Below, piece by piece: positions 34,171 to 45,656 of a stretch of 64,000 nucleotides of DNA. The stretch is from Yamagishiella unicocca (taxonomy: Eukaryota > Chlorophyta > Chlorophyceae > Chlamydomonadales > Volvocaceae): contig BDSL01000075.1 in NCBI GenBank assembly GCA_003116995.1, positions 248,001-312,000 of the forward strand. The letters are read 5' to 3'. Under the pieces are notes generated by a model, which was not told the DNA's origin, searched no databases, and saw only the letters and a program-made list of their open reading frames with translations. The position numbers were made by a program, and so were the translations under genes. The first letter of the stretch is position 1. Every line of letters begins with the position of its first letter.

Positions 34171-35388
34171 CGATCCCGCCCTGACCAGTCTGCCAACCCT
34201 AGCTACCTTTCCGGTTGACTGCTGTGCCTAGCCAGGCGAAAATGGGGGACTTTGCCAAAAACTGTATGTTCCTACCTTCTGGCCGCAGCCGTGGGCCTCC
34301 TGCCGCTGGGGCTTCTAGGCGCCTTGCCTAATGGTGGGGCATCAGCCCGCACACACAAGGCTGTTTGGGCCACTGTCCCCTGGGTGGTTGGCGCCAATGT
34401 TTGTTCTCTGGGCCCATATTCGGGGTTTGTTGTGGTTTGCCGTACCTTAGTCGGGTGGTTCTTCCTCTTCCTACGTCTTTTCCATTGTCAGGCCATGCGC
34501 CCGATGGCTCTACCTTATGGTCTGGGGCCCACTGAACAGCTTCTACTACTACTTGGACTACATGGTATGTCATGTTGTTATGTCATTACCGAAAAAATGG
34601 AATGCATATCATGCCCCACAGCAGGCTTCACCTGTCGCCGACACCAGGTGTAACACTCTCGATCTGTTGCTGGGTGGCGCGGGCGCGCGGCACCACAGCC
34701 CCGCGGACTGGCGCTGCTGGCAGGCGGGCTGCAGGTTACCAAGCTGCAGGGTCTCAAGTTCCAAACGTAAAGGCGGCGCTGACTGCGGCTGCGTCGACCT
34801 CGTGACCTATTCACGCAGCAAGGAGCCGCGGGCGTTCTTCAAGCGCGGTGTGTTACATTGTGTAGAAGCACAACCAAAACAACCAACACAACCAAAACAA
34901 CCAAGCAGAAGAACCACGCCGAGGAATGAGGCGTGGTTCCGCTAAATACTCTGCGGCACCAACGGATTTGGTCAGAAGGGCCCTGCGCCCGACCTGAATC
35001 GCGAGATTCACACGCGTCCCCATCGTTGTCGGAACGAGTGGAAACGGAATCCATGACGCAATCAATCCTAACAGCAACAGAGGCGCCGTAGTTACGGCAA
35101 CAGCATACAAGCGGGAACGCAGATGTCCTGGCTCCGGAACCAGTGCCGGTGAAACGTACGTGCCGGCGCTGGGGCGTGGCATGCATCGCATCCCAGCATG
35201 GACTCTTTATGTTATCAAATATAAGACATGCTATCCTTCACCAGCCAATTAAAGCCCACTTATGAAATATATTCGCCAACCTGCCCTCCTAATCCGTGGC
35301 ATGCGCTCGCTTGTGCTGTGGCCTAGACCCCTCGACCTGCTTCCTGCTCCTCACCGGCTGCGTCTCCACACCCGGCCTCTCACTTCGC
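34171..35388. other. Convergent 3' flanks with weak ORF and hairpin
   Basis: Between the plus-strand coiled-coil gene and the minus-strand mTERF gene. A plus-strand frame at 34497-34945 begins after a good acceptor and reads WLYLMVWGPLNSFYYYLDYM before a possible donor, but no start exon or partner exon fits, so it is left unannotated as a gene. A TGTAA on the minus strand at 34853-34857 may end the mTERF transcript. AAC/CAA-rich repeats lie at 34868-34903. Confidence 0.45.
34911..34939. other. Perfect 10-bp stem hairpin
   Basis: GAACCACGCC at 34911-34920 pairs with GGCGTGGTTC at 34930-34939 across a 9-nt loop. It lies within the probable 3' UTR of the mTERF gene (minus strand). It does not have the histone 3' hairpin sequence. 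Confidence 0.6.
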
Positions 35389-38300
35389 CTACCAGCTCCC
35401 GCCGGCCATGCCCATCGTCTTCGCACCTGTCCACCTGGCTCCCTCCTTCTCCAGCCAGTCGGACTGAAAGCGCTTAAAGTCGGCCATACACGGCGCCAGC
35501 CACACCTCACAGGCTGCCGAGGCGCCCACTTCCCCTTCCGCCACCGTTTCCCGGCTGCTGGCCCGCCACACTCCCTCCACAAACCCCAAGTCATCCGAGT
35601 CCAGCAGTCTCTGCAGATCAAGGCCGCCTCTGCCAGTGATACCAGCAAGGTCCTCTGGCTCCTCTGGCCCCGCGGCCGGGCTCAAAGACAGCAGAAGGTG
35701 CTCGGTCGCGTAGGAGAAGCGGGGCCCAATCTGAAACAGCAGGTTCTTAGACCAAAACTTGGGGTACTGTAGCACCTGCGAATGAGCGGGCGGAAAGACG
35801 GCACCGTCTACTGTGGTACAACGCCGCGTTCGTTTGGGCCCGGCCGCCCAGCCTAAATACGTGCGCCGCGCGACGGGCCAAACGGCAGACTGGGGCACCA
35901 GCTGGCTTCCCAGCACCGCCATCGCCCCTACCTGACGTGACCCTGCCACCGGCGGGTGCTGCAGCCGCGTACCCAGGTCGCTCCGGGATCCCGGGGATGA
36001 CCCTTTCGCTCCTTGCTGGCTCCGCAATCCCATAGTGCCGGTATGCGAGGCCGGTATGAGCCCTACAACCCTCTCCGCGCCGTCCTCCTGCTAGAGCAGT
36101 ACCTCCCCCCGCGCCCCGGCCCTTCTACGCATGTCCTTTCCATGGGTTACCTCGCTAGCCCTACACCCCCCCCGGACGGGCAGTCGCGGCTCACCTGGTC
36201 CTTCCCGCCGTTCATCCGCTCCGTGAGGAAGCGCCACTTGCGCAACAGGTTGGCAACCGTCAGAGACAGCACCTCCGGGCAGCGCGTCAGCACCGCCACC
36301 GCCTCGCCCTCCGTGAAGCCGCACTCAGAGGTCAGGAAGGCAAGCCGCAGCTGCAGCGCCGTCGACACGTCGCCTGCGACGATTGGGAGTTAGTTGCGGT
36401 TCGGTTACGTTTCGGTTATAGGCAGGAAGGAAACGCGGGGTCGTCAAAGGGGCGCGAAATGGGCAGTGAAATCGCGTGGGATGAGACTGCGGCGACCCGG
36501 CTAGCGAGGCGGGGCTCCGGCAAGCCACCATGTGGGGTTGTGGGCGTCGACAAGGTTGGAGAAACCATGCGGAGCTGCCCCTGGAATAGGGCTGCCGAAA
36601 ACCGCGCTTAGGGCTGGCTGAATCGACAACCATCAGCACTGCCACCGCTACTACTACCCGCATTGACTGGGCATGTGGCTGGCGGGCAGCTAGCGCCTGG
36701 ACATGCGTGCGCTCCTGCCTCCTTTGCTCTGGCGCCCCCGACGCACCGATCAGGAGGCTGGCATCGCGGAACAGCAGCTGCCGAGCAGTGCCGCGGTCAA
36801 AGCCGGCCGAACACAGCACCTCCAGCCGCGGCGCCAGGTCCAAGCCGGCGTCGCGCGCCAACACGTCCGGACAGCGGCTCAGCAGGTTCCTCACATCCTT
36901 CTGCCACAGGCGCACCAGGAATTGGCGAAGGGCAAAGGGCCGGGAAGATGTTTAAATGCTGGGGGAAGGGGGCATGGAACGCCACCAGGCACCCGTTATG
37001 GTCAGCGCGCGCGTACCCGCTCCCCGGGAACAAAAGCCAGCCAACGTGTCTCCCTGGAGCATTGTGTGACGGAATGTCTCCATGCATCCACACGACGGAA
37101 TCGCGGGTCCTATGGAGCACGGAAGTGGCTTCCTCGAGCCGTGCACCCTGTCTATCTAGATGATTCCATTCCTTCTGATCCTTCCCCAACACCGCTCCTT
37201 ACGTCCACGTCCCACAGATCCCATCATCGTCACGCCGCGCCACACCTGCTGCAGCCCAAGCTCCTGGCTAAGGAATGCCACCACGGGCATGATCCGGGTG
37301 TACAGGTCCAGCAGCAAAACGTCACCGCGGCGGGGGATGACGCTGGAGACCACAGTGCGGGGGCTCAGACCCAGGCTCTGCGCATGCCGTGTAGATTCGT
37401 TCAGGCATCGGAGGAGAGCAGGGGTTCGGTAGTTACATGCAGAGGAAGCATTGGCATGCCGCACAGTGCGTGACGTTGCGACCTACCACCTGCAACCTGC
37501 CACACGTCAAGCCCCTCCGCCCGCCCAACAATCGCTACGAAGGAGTTAAGCCGGTGACCTGGCACAAGCGCACTAGCGAAGCCCCCACGTGGCCTCTCAC
37601 GCCGTGTGCCGTACACGCATGAGCACAAGCGAACCCTCGGCGCCTGGCAGCTGCCGGCCCGGCGCCCTAGCAGGGGGTGTTGAGAGGAAACCTATTATAG
37701 TTTTTGTGGCCACAGCTGCTGCGCGATCATGCCACCCCCCTCCCCGCCGACCTGGAGGTATGCGATGACGTTGCCCACGTTGAACAAGCTGCCCCCGGTG
37801 AACAGCTCAGGGGTGGATCCGAGCAGTTTGAAAAACTCCTGGTGGGACATGCCGTACGCCGTGAAAACTGCAGTTGGGGGAAAGGACACCAGGGTTGCTA
37901 GTTTTGTGGATGGCTCAGTCAACCTACCGTGACGTTGGTCGCTGGGGGTGAGGGCGATCGCTTCTTCACCCTACCGCGTAACCCCGTCCCCGCCTTTTGT
38001 CTCCCGCTGGCACCGTGAACTTACAGTCAAGCCACGCGGCCAGGGGAGCACATAGAAGGTCAGGGTGGTTGACCAACAGCGTCCGCAAGCGCTGCCGGCT
38101 TGTCAACGTTGCAAGTGTCATCAACGACACTTCCGCATTCATTGCGAAACCATGGTAGTCCCGCAGGCTATGCAGTGAAACATCTTGCATCCCCAAAGAG
38201 TCGAGCTGATGACGCATTCCCGTCGGCACGTCGCACGACGATGAAGATTGACACATATTGGCCGTGTGCAGGGTTGTTGTCGATGAGGCACGCCTTGGAA

Positions 38301-38409
38301 CATAACATTTTCCGGAAGTTATGTGCATATACGTGTTGAAAGTATGCAGGACTAGCGGCTTCCGGAGCCCTCCCGGCGCGGCTTGCTTTGTAATCCTCAT
38401 GGATGTCAT
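35389..38409 (-). CDS. mTERF-domain protein, organelle-targeted
   Basis: Six exons: 38025-38409, 37752-37867, 37246-37377, 36747-36900, 36195-36373 and 35389-35775; phases 1, 0, 0, 1, 0 match, 450 residues. The N-terminal 45 residues are basic and hydroxyl-rich (MTSMRITKQAAPGG and on), as in organelle transit peptides. Repeated mTERF modules of about 30 residues follow, with the Leu/Pro pattern: HQEFFKLLGSTPELF, LGLSPRTVVSSVIPRRGDVL, VRNLLSRCPDVL, FTEGEAVAVLTRCPEVL, and the closing VLQYPKFWSKNLLFQIGPRF. mTERF proteins bind organelle nucleic acid and control transcription termination, initiation or intron splicing. Green algae encode several; which one this is cannot be told here. A further in-frame stretch upstream of the chosen ATG exists but lacks an ATG. 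Confidence 0.92.
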
Positions 38410-39819
38410 GGCGGGACCAAGTCGAAAATTCTTCGTTGCAACACGCCACACGTGCCATACATGCCTTACACTACGTCGTTGATGGGAAACAGCAATGCGG
38501 ACGCATCATGAGATCTGCACTTGCATGTTGAGCATCAAACTAGGTAGGTAGGTAGCTAACAGTTATGCGGCCGTTTCTACTCAAACTTCAATCTCTTTTT
38601 TGTGTTAACGCGTGATTAGTGTCAACTACGTGCGGGACATTTGTAACGCAAGTTGCGCAACTTGTAGGTGATGTCGGTTAGGCCACAAAGCAAGAGCGGC
38701 AGCCCAGCGGACTCTGCGTCAGTATCCAATGCCTCAGCCGCTGCAACACCAAATTCAACGCGGATTGACGTCAAATTGCGGCGAGCCAGCAACCCAGAAT
38801 GCTGAGCCGTATCCTGTCGTACAAGGTTGTACAGGGTTATACCAGGCAGCTAGGCACCAACTAGCTGACACGGCTAAACCTTGTTGCATCCCGACTCCCG
38901 TCATCGTTATACGGCCGGGTACAGACGGAGGTGAGGCAGGTGACGGCCAGGGTCGTGCCGTGCTCGAGTGCCGCATCCCCCCGGGAAGCCGCCGGCCTCC
39001 CTCTGTGACCCCGTCATGCAGGGATTGCAAGTCGCAAGCGCGGAGCGGTCAGTGGTACGACGGATCCTCAATGACGCAACACGCTGGCAGCACGACGAAA
39101 TTAGCAACACAAAAAACGTACAGCGCATCCAGGTGCCGTCGCTGGGGCGTCATGTGTGCCAGTCACATTTGGGAGGCCACTTTTGGCGTGTGACGATTGA
39201 AGCATAGCGTGCGAGCAACACCGTCGCTAATAAGACCACCCATGCCGCAAAGCGCGTCGCAAAACAATTGGAGCTGATTAGAGCGTGTAGACAAGACGGA
39301 GTGTGACATGTGGACAACGCCGCTAATGCCACCCTCGCCGTGATGCAGCTTTGCCGCGCGCAAATGATCGGAGCGTACCTGATCTGGGACAACGCCGCTG
39401 ACACCGCCAATGCCGCAAAGCACCTTCATCGCAGCGCGTAAACAGGTGGAGTACGATGCGTGGGCAGCGCCGCTAATGCCACCCTCGCTGCAAAGCAGCT
39501 TGCGGAACGTAAAAACGGTCGAAACGTGACATAAAGTGGAGTATGGTGCGTGCGAAACGCCGCTTGCGCCGCTAATACTGCAAAAGCCACAAAGCCAGGA
39601 AGCTTGCGGGCCTCCTGCCCGCGGCCTGAAGTTCTCGAACCGACTTGTCCGACTGTCGACCTTACGCAGTACTAGGGCCACCGACGCTGCCGGAGTCTAG
39701 CCCCGGCTGCGACTCCTCGCCTCTAAGGGGGGCTCGCCCGTCGAAACTCCAAAACCAGCCAGGTTGTCGTACATTATCTGTACGGATATCTGTACGGATA
39801 GTTGAATACTGTACGGCAT
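38410..39819. other. Intergenic with degenerate tandem repeat array
   Basis: Holds the mTERF promoter and the 5' flank of the tRNA gene. Apart from the repeat array at about 39200-39560 I see no coding feature. Short repeats of CTGTACGGATA occur at 39779-39800 just before the tRNA. Confidence 0.5.
39200..39560. repeat. Degenerate tandem array, unit near 80 bp
   Basis: Four or more imperfect units sharing CGCCGCTAATGCCACC-like cores and GCAAAGC motifs. On the minus strand the frame stays open and reads repeated GGISGVVH-like peptides (GGISGAAH, GGVSGVVP, GGISGVVH). The spacing of about 26 codons explains the open frame, so I treat it as a minisatellite rather than a gene. Confidence 0.65.
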
Positions 39820-39899
39820 GGCGAGGTGGCCGAGCGGTCTAAGGCGCTAGTTTCAGGTACTAGTTCGTAAGAGCGTGGGTTCAAATCCCACCCTCGTCA
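39820..39899 (+). tRNA. tRNA-Leu (anticodon CAG)
   Basis: The sequence folds as a class II tRNA. The 7-bp acceptor stem is GGCGAGG with CCTCGTC (one G-U pair), discriminator A at 39899. The D arm has the A-box TGGCCGAGCGGTC. The anticodon stem CTAGT/ACTAG carries the loop TTCAGGT, anticodon CAG. A long variable arm precedes the T arm GTGGGTTCAAATCCCAC, which contains the B box. CCA is not encoded, as expected for a nuclear gene, and there is no intron. It decodes the Leu codon CUG, the most used Leu codon in GC-rich green-algal genes. Confidence 0.96.
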
Positions 39900-42800
39900 C
39901 TTTTGCTGCTGAGGAATGGGGAAATGGGGTCGGGACGGGGAGGGGTTGGAGTTTGGGGGAGAGGAAAAGGATGGGGGAGGGATTTTGGGTGGCGAGGTGA
40001 GAGGAATCTGGGTTCAGGGAGAGAGGGGATAAGGGATTTGAATTGTAGTGCAAGACGAAGAGGCAGGAAGAGGCGGAAAAGGATTTCCTCTGGTATGATG
40101 AGGAGCTTCGTGGGTCGGCACTGAAATGTAAGCCGGTTAGGAAAAGTTTGGGGGAAGGGTAGGAAGTTTGAGATGAAGCAACCCATAGCCAATTGGGAAG
40201 CATAAGTAGAGGCTTTTTAGCCAACTACATGAAGGCGGGGGGACTCTGGCTACAGTCAACTGGAGGTATGCAGGATAACCAGCTGGAGGTGCGGTGGACT
40301 CCAGCTGGAGGCGCAGGGTGCAAGTAGATGGGTTGCCGGCGGAGGAAAAGGGGAACCCCGGCAACCCCTACCGGCTGTCATGCGGGCGCAAGTCTTTCAG
40401 AGACCCAGATTGCGCACGACCACATCTACCCCTGGAGCACTCAAATGGTACTCCTGGATGTCCTCAGGTCATGTGACTTCTTGCGTGACGAGTCAGGCTT
40501 CAGATCGAGGTCCTCCGTAATGCCCCCTTTGCGCAGGTTACCTTTCCGCTCGACACGAAGACAGACCGGCAGACAAGGTTTTTACATCACCAGGATTCTA
40601 TTTCCTCCAAAGCTCCCTACAAAAGAGCGCCGTAGCAAAGCCCTACCACAGCCAGCTGGATTCACCAGCTCCAAACAATGCACCGTGCCGCTCACATCAC
40701 TACACCAGACAGCTAACACATAATGTCTACGATAACTAAGGTTTATCCAGGGCCCAACCGTCGAGGTGACGGGTTTTACTTTTCAATGGTACCGAACAGG
40801 CAACAGGCCTCCATCTGCAGGTGCTTGCATCACGACTGCGTCTCCAAGGGACCAATTAGTTCGGGCAGTTGGGTACACCCATATGAAAACATAGGTATCA
40901 CCGTTGAATCCTGTGAGAATACCACGCACCACGCATGGGTACCATGATACTGGTTAAAGAAACAATTGGCTGACCCAGCAAACGCTACGGTGTCTACTGA
41001 CTCCATCCACCATCCGCCCTCGATATGCATGGACCTTCAGCCCCTCAACGACCCACACACCCATAATATACCGGTGCTTTATTAACTGAACAGGTCACCT
41101 CCCGCGCCCAATGAGGCGCAATGCGCGCCAAACTTAGTTGCAGAGGCACGACTGGCCCCCCTGTACCGGCCGAGGAACACGGAGCGTGCGACCCGCAACG
41201 CGCCACAATAAAGCCATGTGCCACGACAAGCCACGACGGCGCAAGCCGCGCTTCCGTCGCCCAGGTTACAAGATACAGGTGCTCAAATAGCTACGCAATT
41301 ACCTGCTGACGCCTCGCAACATAGTGCCACAAACTACTCAGTGCAGCACAGCCATAGGTCAACTGGATCTCGGCATTTCCCATCCAAGCCACCTGGCAAC
41401 AGGCTGGAGAAGCAGTGCTGTGACCAACGGATCCAGTTGACAGTTATAATACCTCGCAAAGACTTTATCAAATACGTGCGGGGCTGCCACGGGTTGCGCG
41501 CACAAAAGGGGCGGACTAGTGCAAATCGGCGCCCCCCACCATGCCGTCGCCTCCACTAAGACCTTCCATGGAACATGGTGCAAGAAACAGATCGTCCTGC
41601 AGAGATCGTAGTGCTCTCCGAGATCCGTAAGGTGGATGCATGCCCACAACCGAACAACCGCCCACGGGGTACCCATAAAAGGCCAAGAACATAACATGCC
41701 CCCTTTCTTGGCCCCTCACAAACAGCAATGGTGCGCAGGCCCACATCCTGGCCCCTCACAAACTGCAATTGCCCACAGTCCACCCAGCCCGAAGGACCCG
41801 CGGCTCCGCGCGCAGCGGTTGAAGTCCCACGGAGATAAACCGACGCCCCATTGGCCTGAGCTGAATCCCCACAGATCCAGACCTGACCCAAACAAGATGG
41901 ATTTTGTCCCGACCGCCTAAGCACACCCTAGAGCGTGCAATGGCAGGTGCAGCAGTGAACGACACGGCTGCTCCTTCTGGAAGTCTACCGATGCGCCACG
42001 AGGCGGGCGCACAAGCCCGAACACGGCCGCCCAATGCTAGGAGTCAGAGGGGGAGGATGCACGCGGCCGCCAGGACATGGGACGACGGCGCAGCAGAGCG
42101 GCTACGCGCGCAGTATAACGGCCTCCCCGAAGTCCTGGGAACATATCCACCTGACCAGTGCAGTCGGGCTTGTTGGGACGGCTCCGCAGCGGCCCCGCTC
42201 TTCTGTGGTTGAACCAAGTGAAATTGCCTGCACACCAAAACACCTGCGTACCAAAACATGCGGGGCATAGGAGCCAGCGCATCGCCGTGTGCCGCTCCGA
42301 AGGGCCGCTGAGTGCCTCCCTGCAGCGTAAACACGTTGTCGAGCCTCCACCGCGGCCATCACCGCGTAACGTCGGTCGGGCATCGCCAAACCGGGTGCAA
42401 TACTCTTAGCCCACATCAGCAACGACTACAATTTCTTCTAGTCGTGGTGGGGACAACACGACACGCAATCCACTCCCAAGAATGCTGTACAAACCGCTGC
42501 GCCCGCCATCACAAAGGTGAGCCGCTCGGCGGTAAGGTTGCCTTCCGAAATCCGTTCGCATGGATAACTTTCAGTTTGCAGTTTCCCTCGGTTTCGACTA
42601 GGCACGCCGCGGGGGCACCCGCTCCCCAACACGAGCGCCCGGGAGCGCTGTCCAAACCCCCCGGGTGGGGATTCAATTCGTTCCCAACAAGGCGCGGAAG
42701 TGCGCTGCCCCAGCTGATCGAGCAATGTTGCCCCCCTTTCAAAAAGCGCTCCAATGCCCTCAGCAACCAAACATGCAACCAGCCAACCAACCAACCGCTT

Positions 42801-42913
42801 GCGCGCGTGCCGACCCGACGCCCCAGTCCTCACAATGCACCCACACGCCGCCGCCAACGATTATTGCAGTTATAAGGCGAGCGCAGCCGCGAACTACCTG
42901 GCGCTAAAAACCG
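39900..42913. other. 3-kb stretch without a supportable gene
   Basis: Starts with about 240 bp of purine-rich sequence directly after the tRNA, then lower-GC sequence. Open frames are short, none has a family signature, and I could not build spliced models. The right end holds the 3' flank of the minus-strand gene ending at 42914. No transposon ends or target-site duplications were recognised. Confidence 0.5.
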
Positions 42914-45656
42914 TTAGCGCTTTACGTCTCGTCTGCCTGACGATTGGCCGGCAACGTCAACGTCAGCGGCGCCTCCGTCGACCACGCACGATATGAGCCC
43001 TGTCACGAAGAGAACGGCCGTCCGGAGCAGCTGCCGAGGGCCCTGGGTGACCCGAGCCACGCGGCTGTCCCTGGAGCTAACCCTCTCCCCGCCGAGCGTT
43101 TGACCCGCCAGCTGGCTCCGATGGTGGGAGCAATTGATGCGCGGCAGCGGTGCCATCGGCGCAGCGTCCAGCGTACCCTGCTGCCTGCCTCGCCCCGTGG
43201 CCGAGCCGGTGATCGCTTTCCCACCGTGCGCCTGCTGCAGCCCTTGCTCCTGCTGCTGCCGTCCTTGCTGCTGCCCACTGCCGTACGCGAACTGCCCATC
43301 AATCCGGGAGGACGTGTCTCGAAGCGGGAAGATGTTGACGATGTCACTGACATCATCCTCCTCCACGTCCTCCTCTACATCAGCATCTGGATCCACGGCG
43401 GCCCGGTCGTGGGCCTTATCGCCCCTGTTGGCGCCTCTGCTGGATCCAGATCCTGTGACGGAACACTCACGGTAGCCGTCGCTGTCGTGATCCTCGCAGA
43501 CCTCACACACGTACATGAACGGCAAGTCGGAGCGGCCATTGCAGAGGCGTGACCCAGGACCCCCGCTCGAGGATGCCAGGCAGCGGCTGCCGTTGCCGGT
43601 ACCGTTGCCGCCACCGCTGCCGCCGCTGCTAGTGGGGCCTCGCATTCCTTCCATGCGATTCATAATGCCCGTGCTGCTGCAGGTGCTTCCGCCGCTGCTG
43701 CTACTACTGCTACTGCCGCTGCTATTGAACGATACCGTCGCGCAGCAGGCGCTGCTGCTTCCGCCGCCGCTGGTCATCATCCGCCTCGCAGCCCTGCCGC
43801 CGCGGCAGCCGCCCCCGGGCTCCTCTTGCTCCCGCCGCCGCCAGCACTCCGACACTTCGTCCCACCCGGCCCTGCGATTCTCCCGGACGCCCGACACTGC
43901 GCCGCAGTGGCCCTCGTCGTAGGAGCCGTAGCGGGGCCGACGCCGCGAGCTGACCCCAGAAGCCTGCGGTAGCTGGGCACCATCTGGGTCGCCCGGCGGC
44001 CGTACGATGAAGACCGCGGGCTCTGCGCTGTTGCTGCGGGGGATGGTGTGCACGGAGCTGATGGGCTGTGAGTGCTCCAGGGCACGCAGCATGGGGGGGC
44101 TGAGGAAGAGGTGCAGATGCAGCTGATGTCGCAGGGCGGGGGTCATCAGGTCCTCGTCGCGGTGCGGCTGGGGCTGCGGCAGCGGTGGGCGCAGCGGCGG
44201 CAGTGGCAACATCGGTGACGGCACCGGAGACGGCGTCTGCGGCCCCTGACCGCCGGGCGAGGGTTCCATCGGCTCAGCCTGCAGGTCCTCCACTTGAATG
44301 CGAAGCTGCTGGCAGCCCTGCTGCTGCTGCAACCATGGCAATGACGCCGGCGCCGGCGATGCCGGCGCCGCCATCGGGCGCGCCGGTGACGTCGTGCGCT
44401 CGCTTATGTGCTCATACACATGCGCGCGGGGCGCCGCGGAGCGGGAAGGATGTAAATAGGACGGGGCGCCGTCCGCCGCCAGAGGTGACACGCCGTACTC
44501 CGGCTGCCGCTGCTGCTGCTGGATGCGCTCCAGAACGCCCGAATCGAGGTATGCTGAAAGGGCTCCAGCCTCGGCTGCGGCCTGCGTGAAGGCGGGAGAC
44601 AAGACGGGGCGAGCCGCGGCTTGGATTCGGCATTTTTTTTAAACCCAAATCAAATTATCATCCCGCGCACCGTAGCCCTGCGACCAACCTGTAGAGCCAC
44701 GTGGTCCAGCCAGCGCACGGACTTGGCCACCCTAGCACCGGATCGCTGAGCCGCGCCCGAGGTCCAGGTGCTGCTGGGGTGCACACCGCCGTGACTCGCT
44801 CCCCCGCAGTCCGATGCCAGTAGGCTGCTCTCGCGTCCTGGACTCTGGCAGGGCTCGGTCCCCGTGCTGGCCACGAACGCGTTCCGAAGAGCGGGCCGCA
44901 CCATGAGATCCGGCACAATGAAGCACAGCGGCGGTGGGATGGAATCATGGGGTGCAAGAGGCGGAGAATCCTCCGGGCTTTCAAGGGCTTTGCGACCCGG
45001 CGACGGACGGACAGCGGCGCTGCGGGATGTCGACGAGGCGAGGCCCACGCTGGAGATGGGCGGGTAGCTGCTGGACGAAATGTTAGGAGACCATGCGCTC
45101 AGGTCCAAGACGCTGATTTGGCATGCATCGCGCTGCTCAGGAGGTAAGAAGAGTTCAAGCTGTTCCGGACGGCCCCCGTAAGGTCGAGTTCCCACGAACG
45201 GCAGCGGGCAGCTCTGGCTGCTGAAGGTTGCGGAGCTTGCAGCAGGCGGCGGTAGCTCATGATACGTATTGGCTCTGAAGTTTCGGAAGCCGTGTTCGTG
45301 TTTTCGGTTGTGCATGCCGACGCTGGTGGGGTCATCAGCACCCTGAATTGCAGCAATTTTGAAATACAGTCCAAAACGATGTGTTTTACGTCCAAATTAC
45401 CCTGAAGCGACCGTATACGCATGCTTGGAAGTACATGGCTGAGTCACAGCCTAGAAGGCTAAACCAATGCGCATGCCCAGCAAGGACACCGCAGCGTGCC
45501 ATTATAAGAACAACCATAAGCGTTTACAAGGTAGATGCTCACCTTGAGTAGGCCGGCCGTGGCAGATGGCATGCCAGGTGAGGCCGCGTCAGACATTCGT
45601 GTAGAAAGATGGACGACGCTATCCGAGAGCAGGACACGGTCCGGTAGACCTGACAT
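42914..45656 (-). CDS. 811-residue low-complexity protein, unknown function
   Basis: Three exons: 45543-45656, 44689-45342 and 42914-44581, all phase 0. The start MSGLPDRVLLSDSVV was chosen because its exon joins in frame to the following one through clean GTGAGC and CAG sites. The protein is rich in Ser, Gly, Pro and Gln, with short Q runs (RIQQQQRQPEYG), an S/G-rich centre, a Cys pair region (MYVCEVCEDHDSDGYREC) and an acidic stretch (DADVEEDVEEDDVSDIV). Near the C-terminus is one hydrophobic segment, LLRTAVLFVTGLISCVV, a possible membrane anchor. Nothing marks an enzyme. It lies 2.1 kb downstream of the giant membrane-protein gene on the same strand and has a similar composition, but the two do not share a segment I can see. 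The last exon could contain an unseen intron. Confidence 0.7.

Noticed and set aside
34497..34945. Frame reading WLYLMVWGPLNSFYYYLDYM, reminiscent of an Mpv17/PMP22-type membrane protein
   Set aside because: The acceptor is good and the peptide looks real, but no upstream exon in the required phase and no continuation were found; it could be a gene fragment.
39853..40224. 123-codon open frame overlapping the tRNA, minus strand
   Set aside because: It reads through the tRNA gene and purine-rich flanking DNA; a by-product of composition. A tRNA-derived SINE was also considered, but there is no A-rich tail or target-site duplication.
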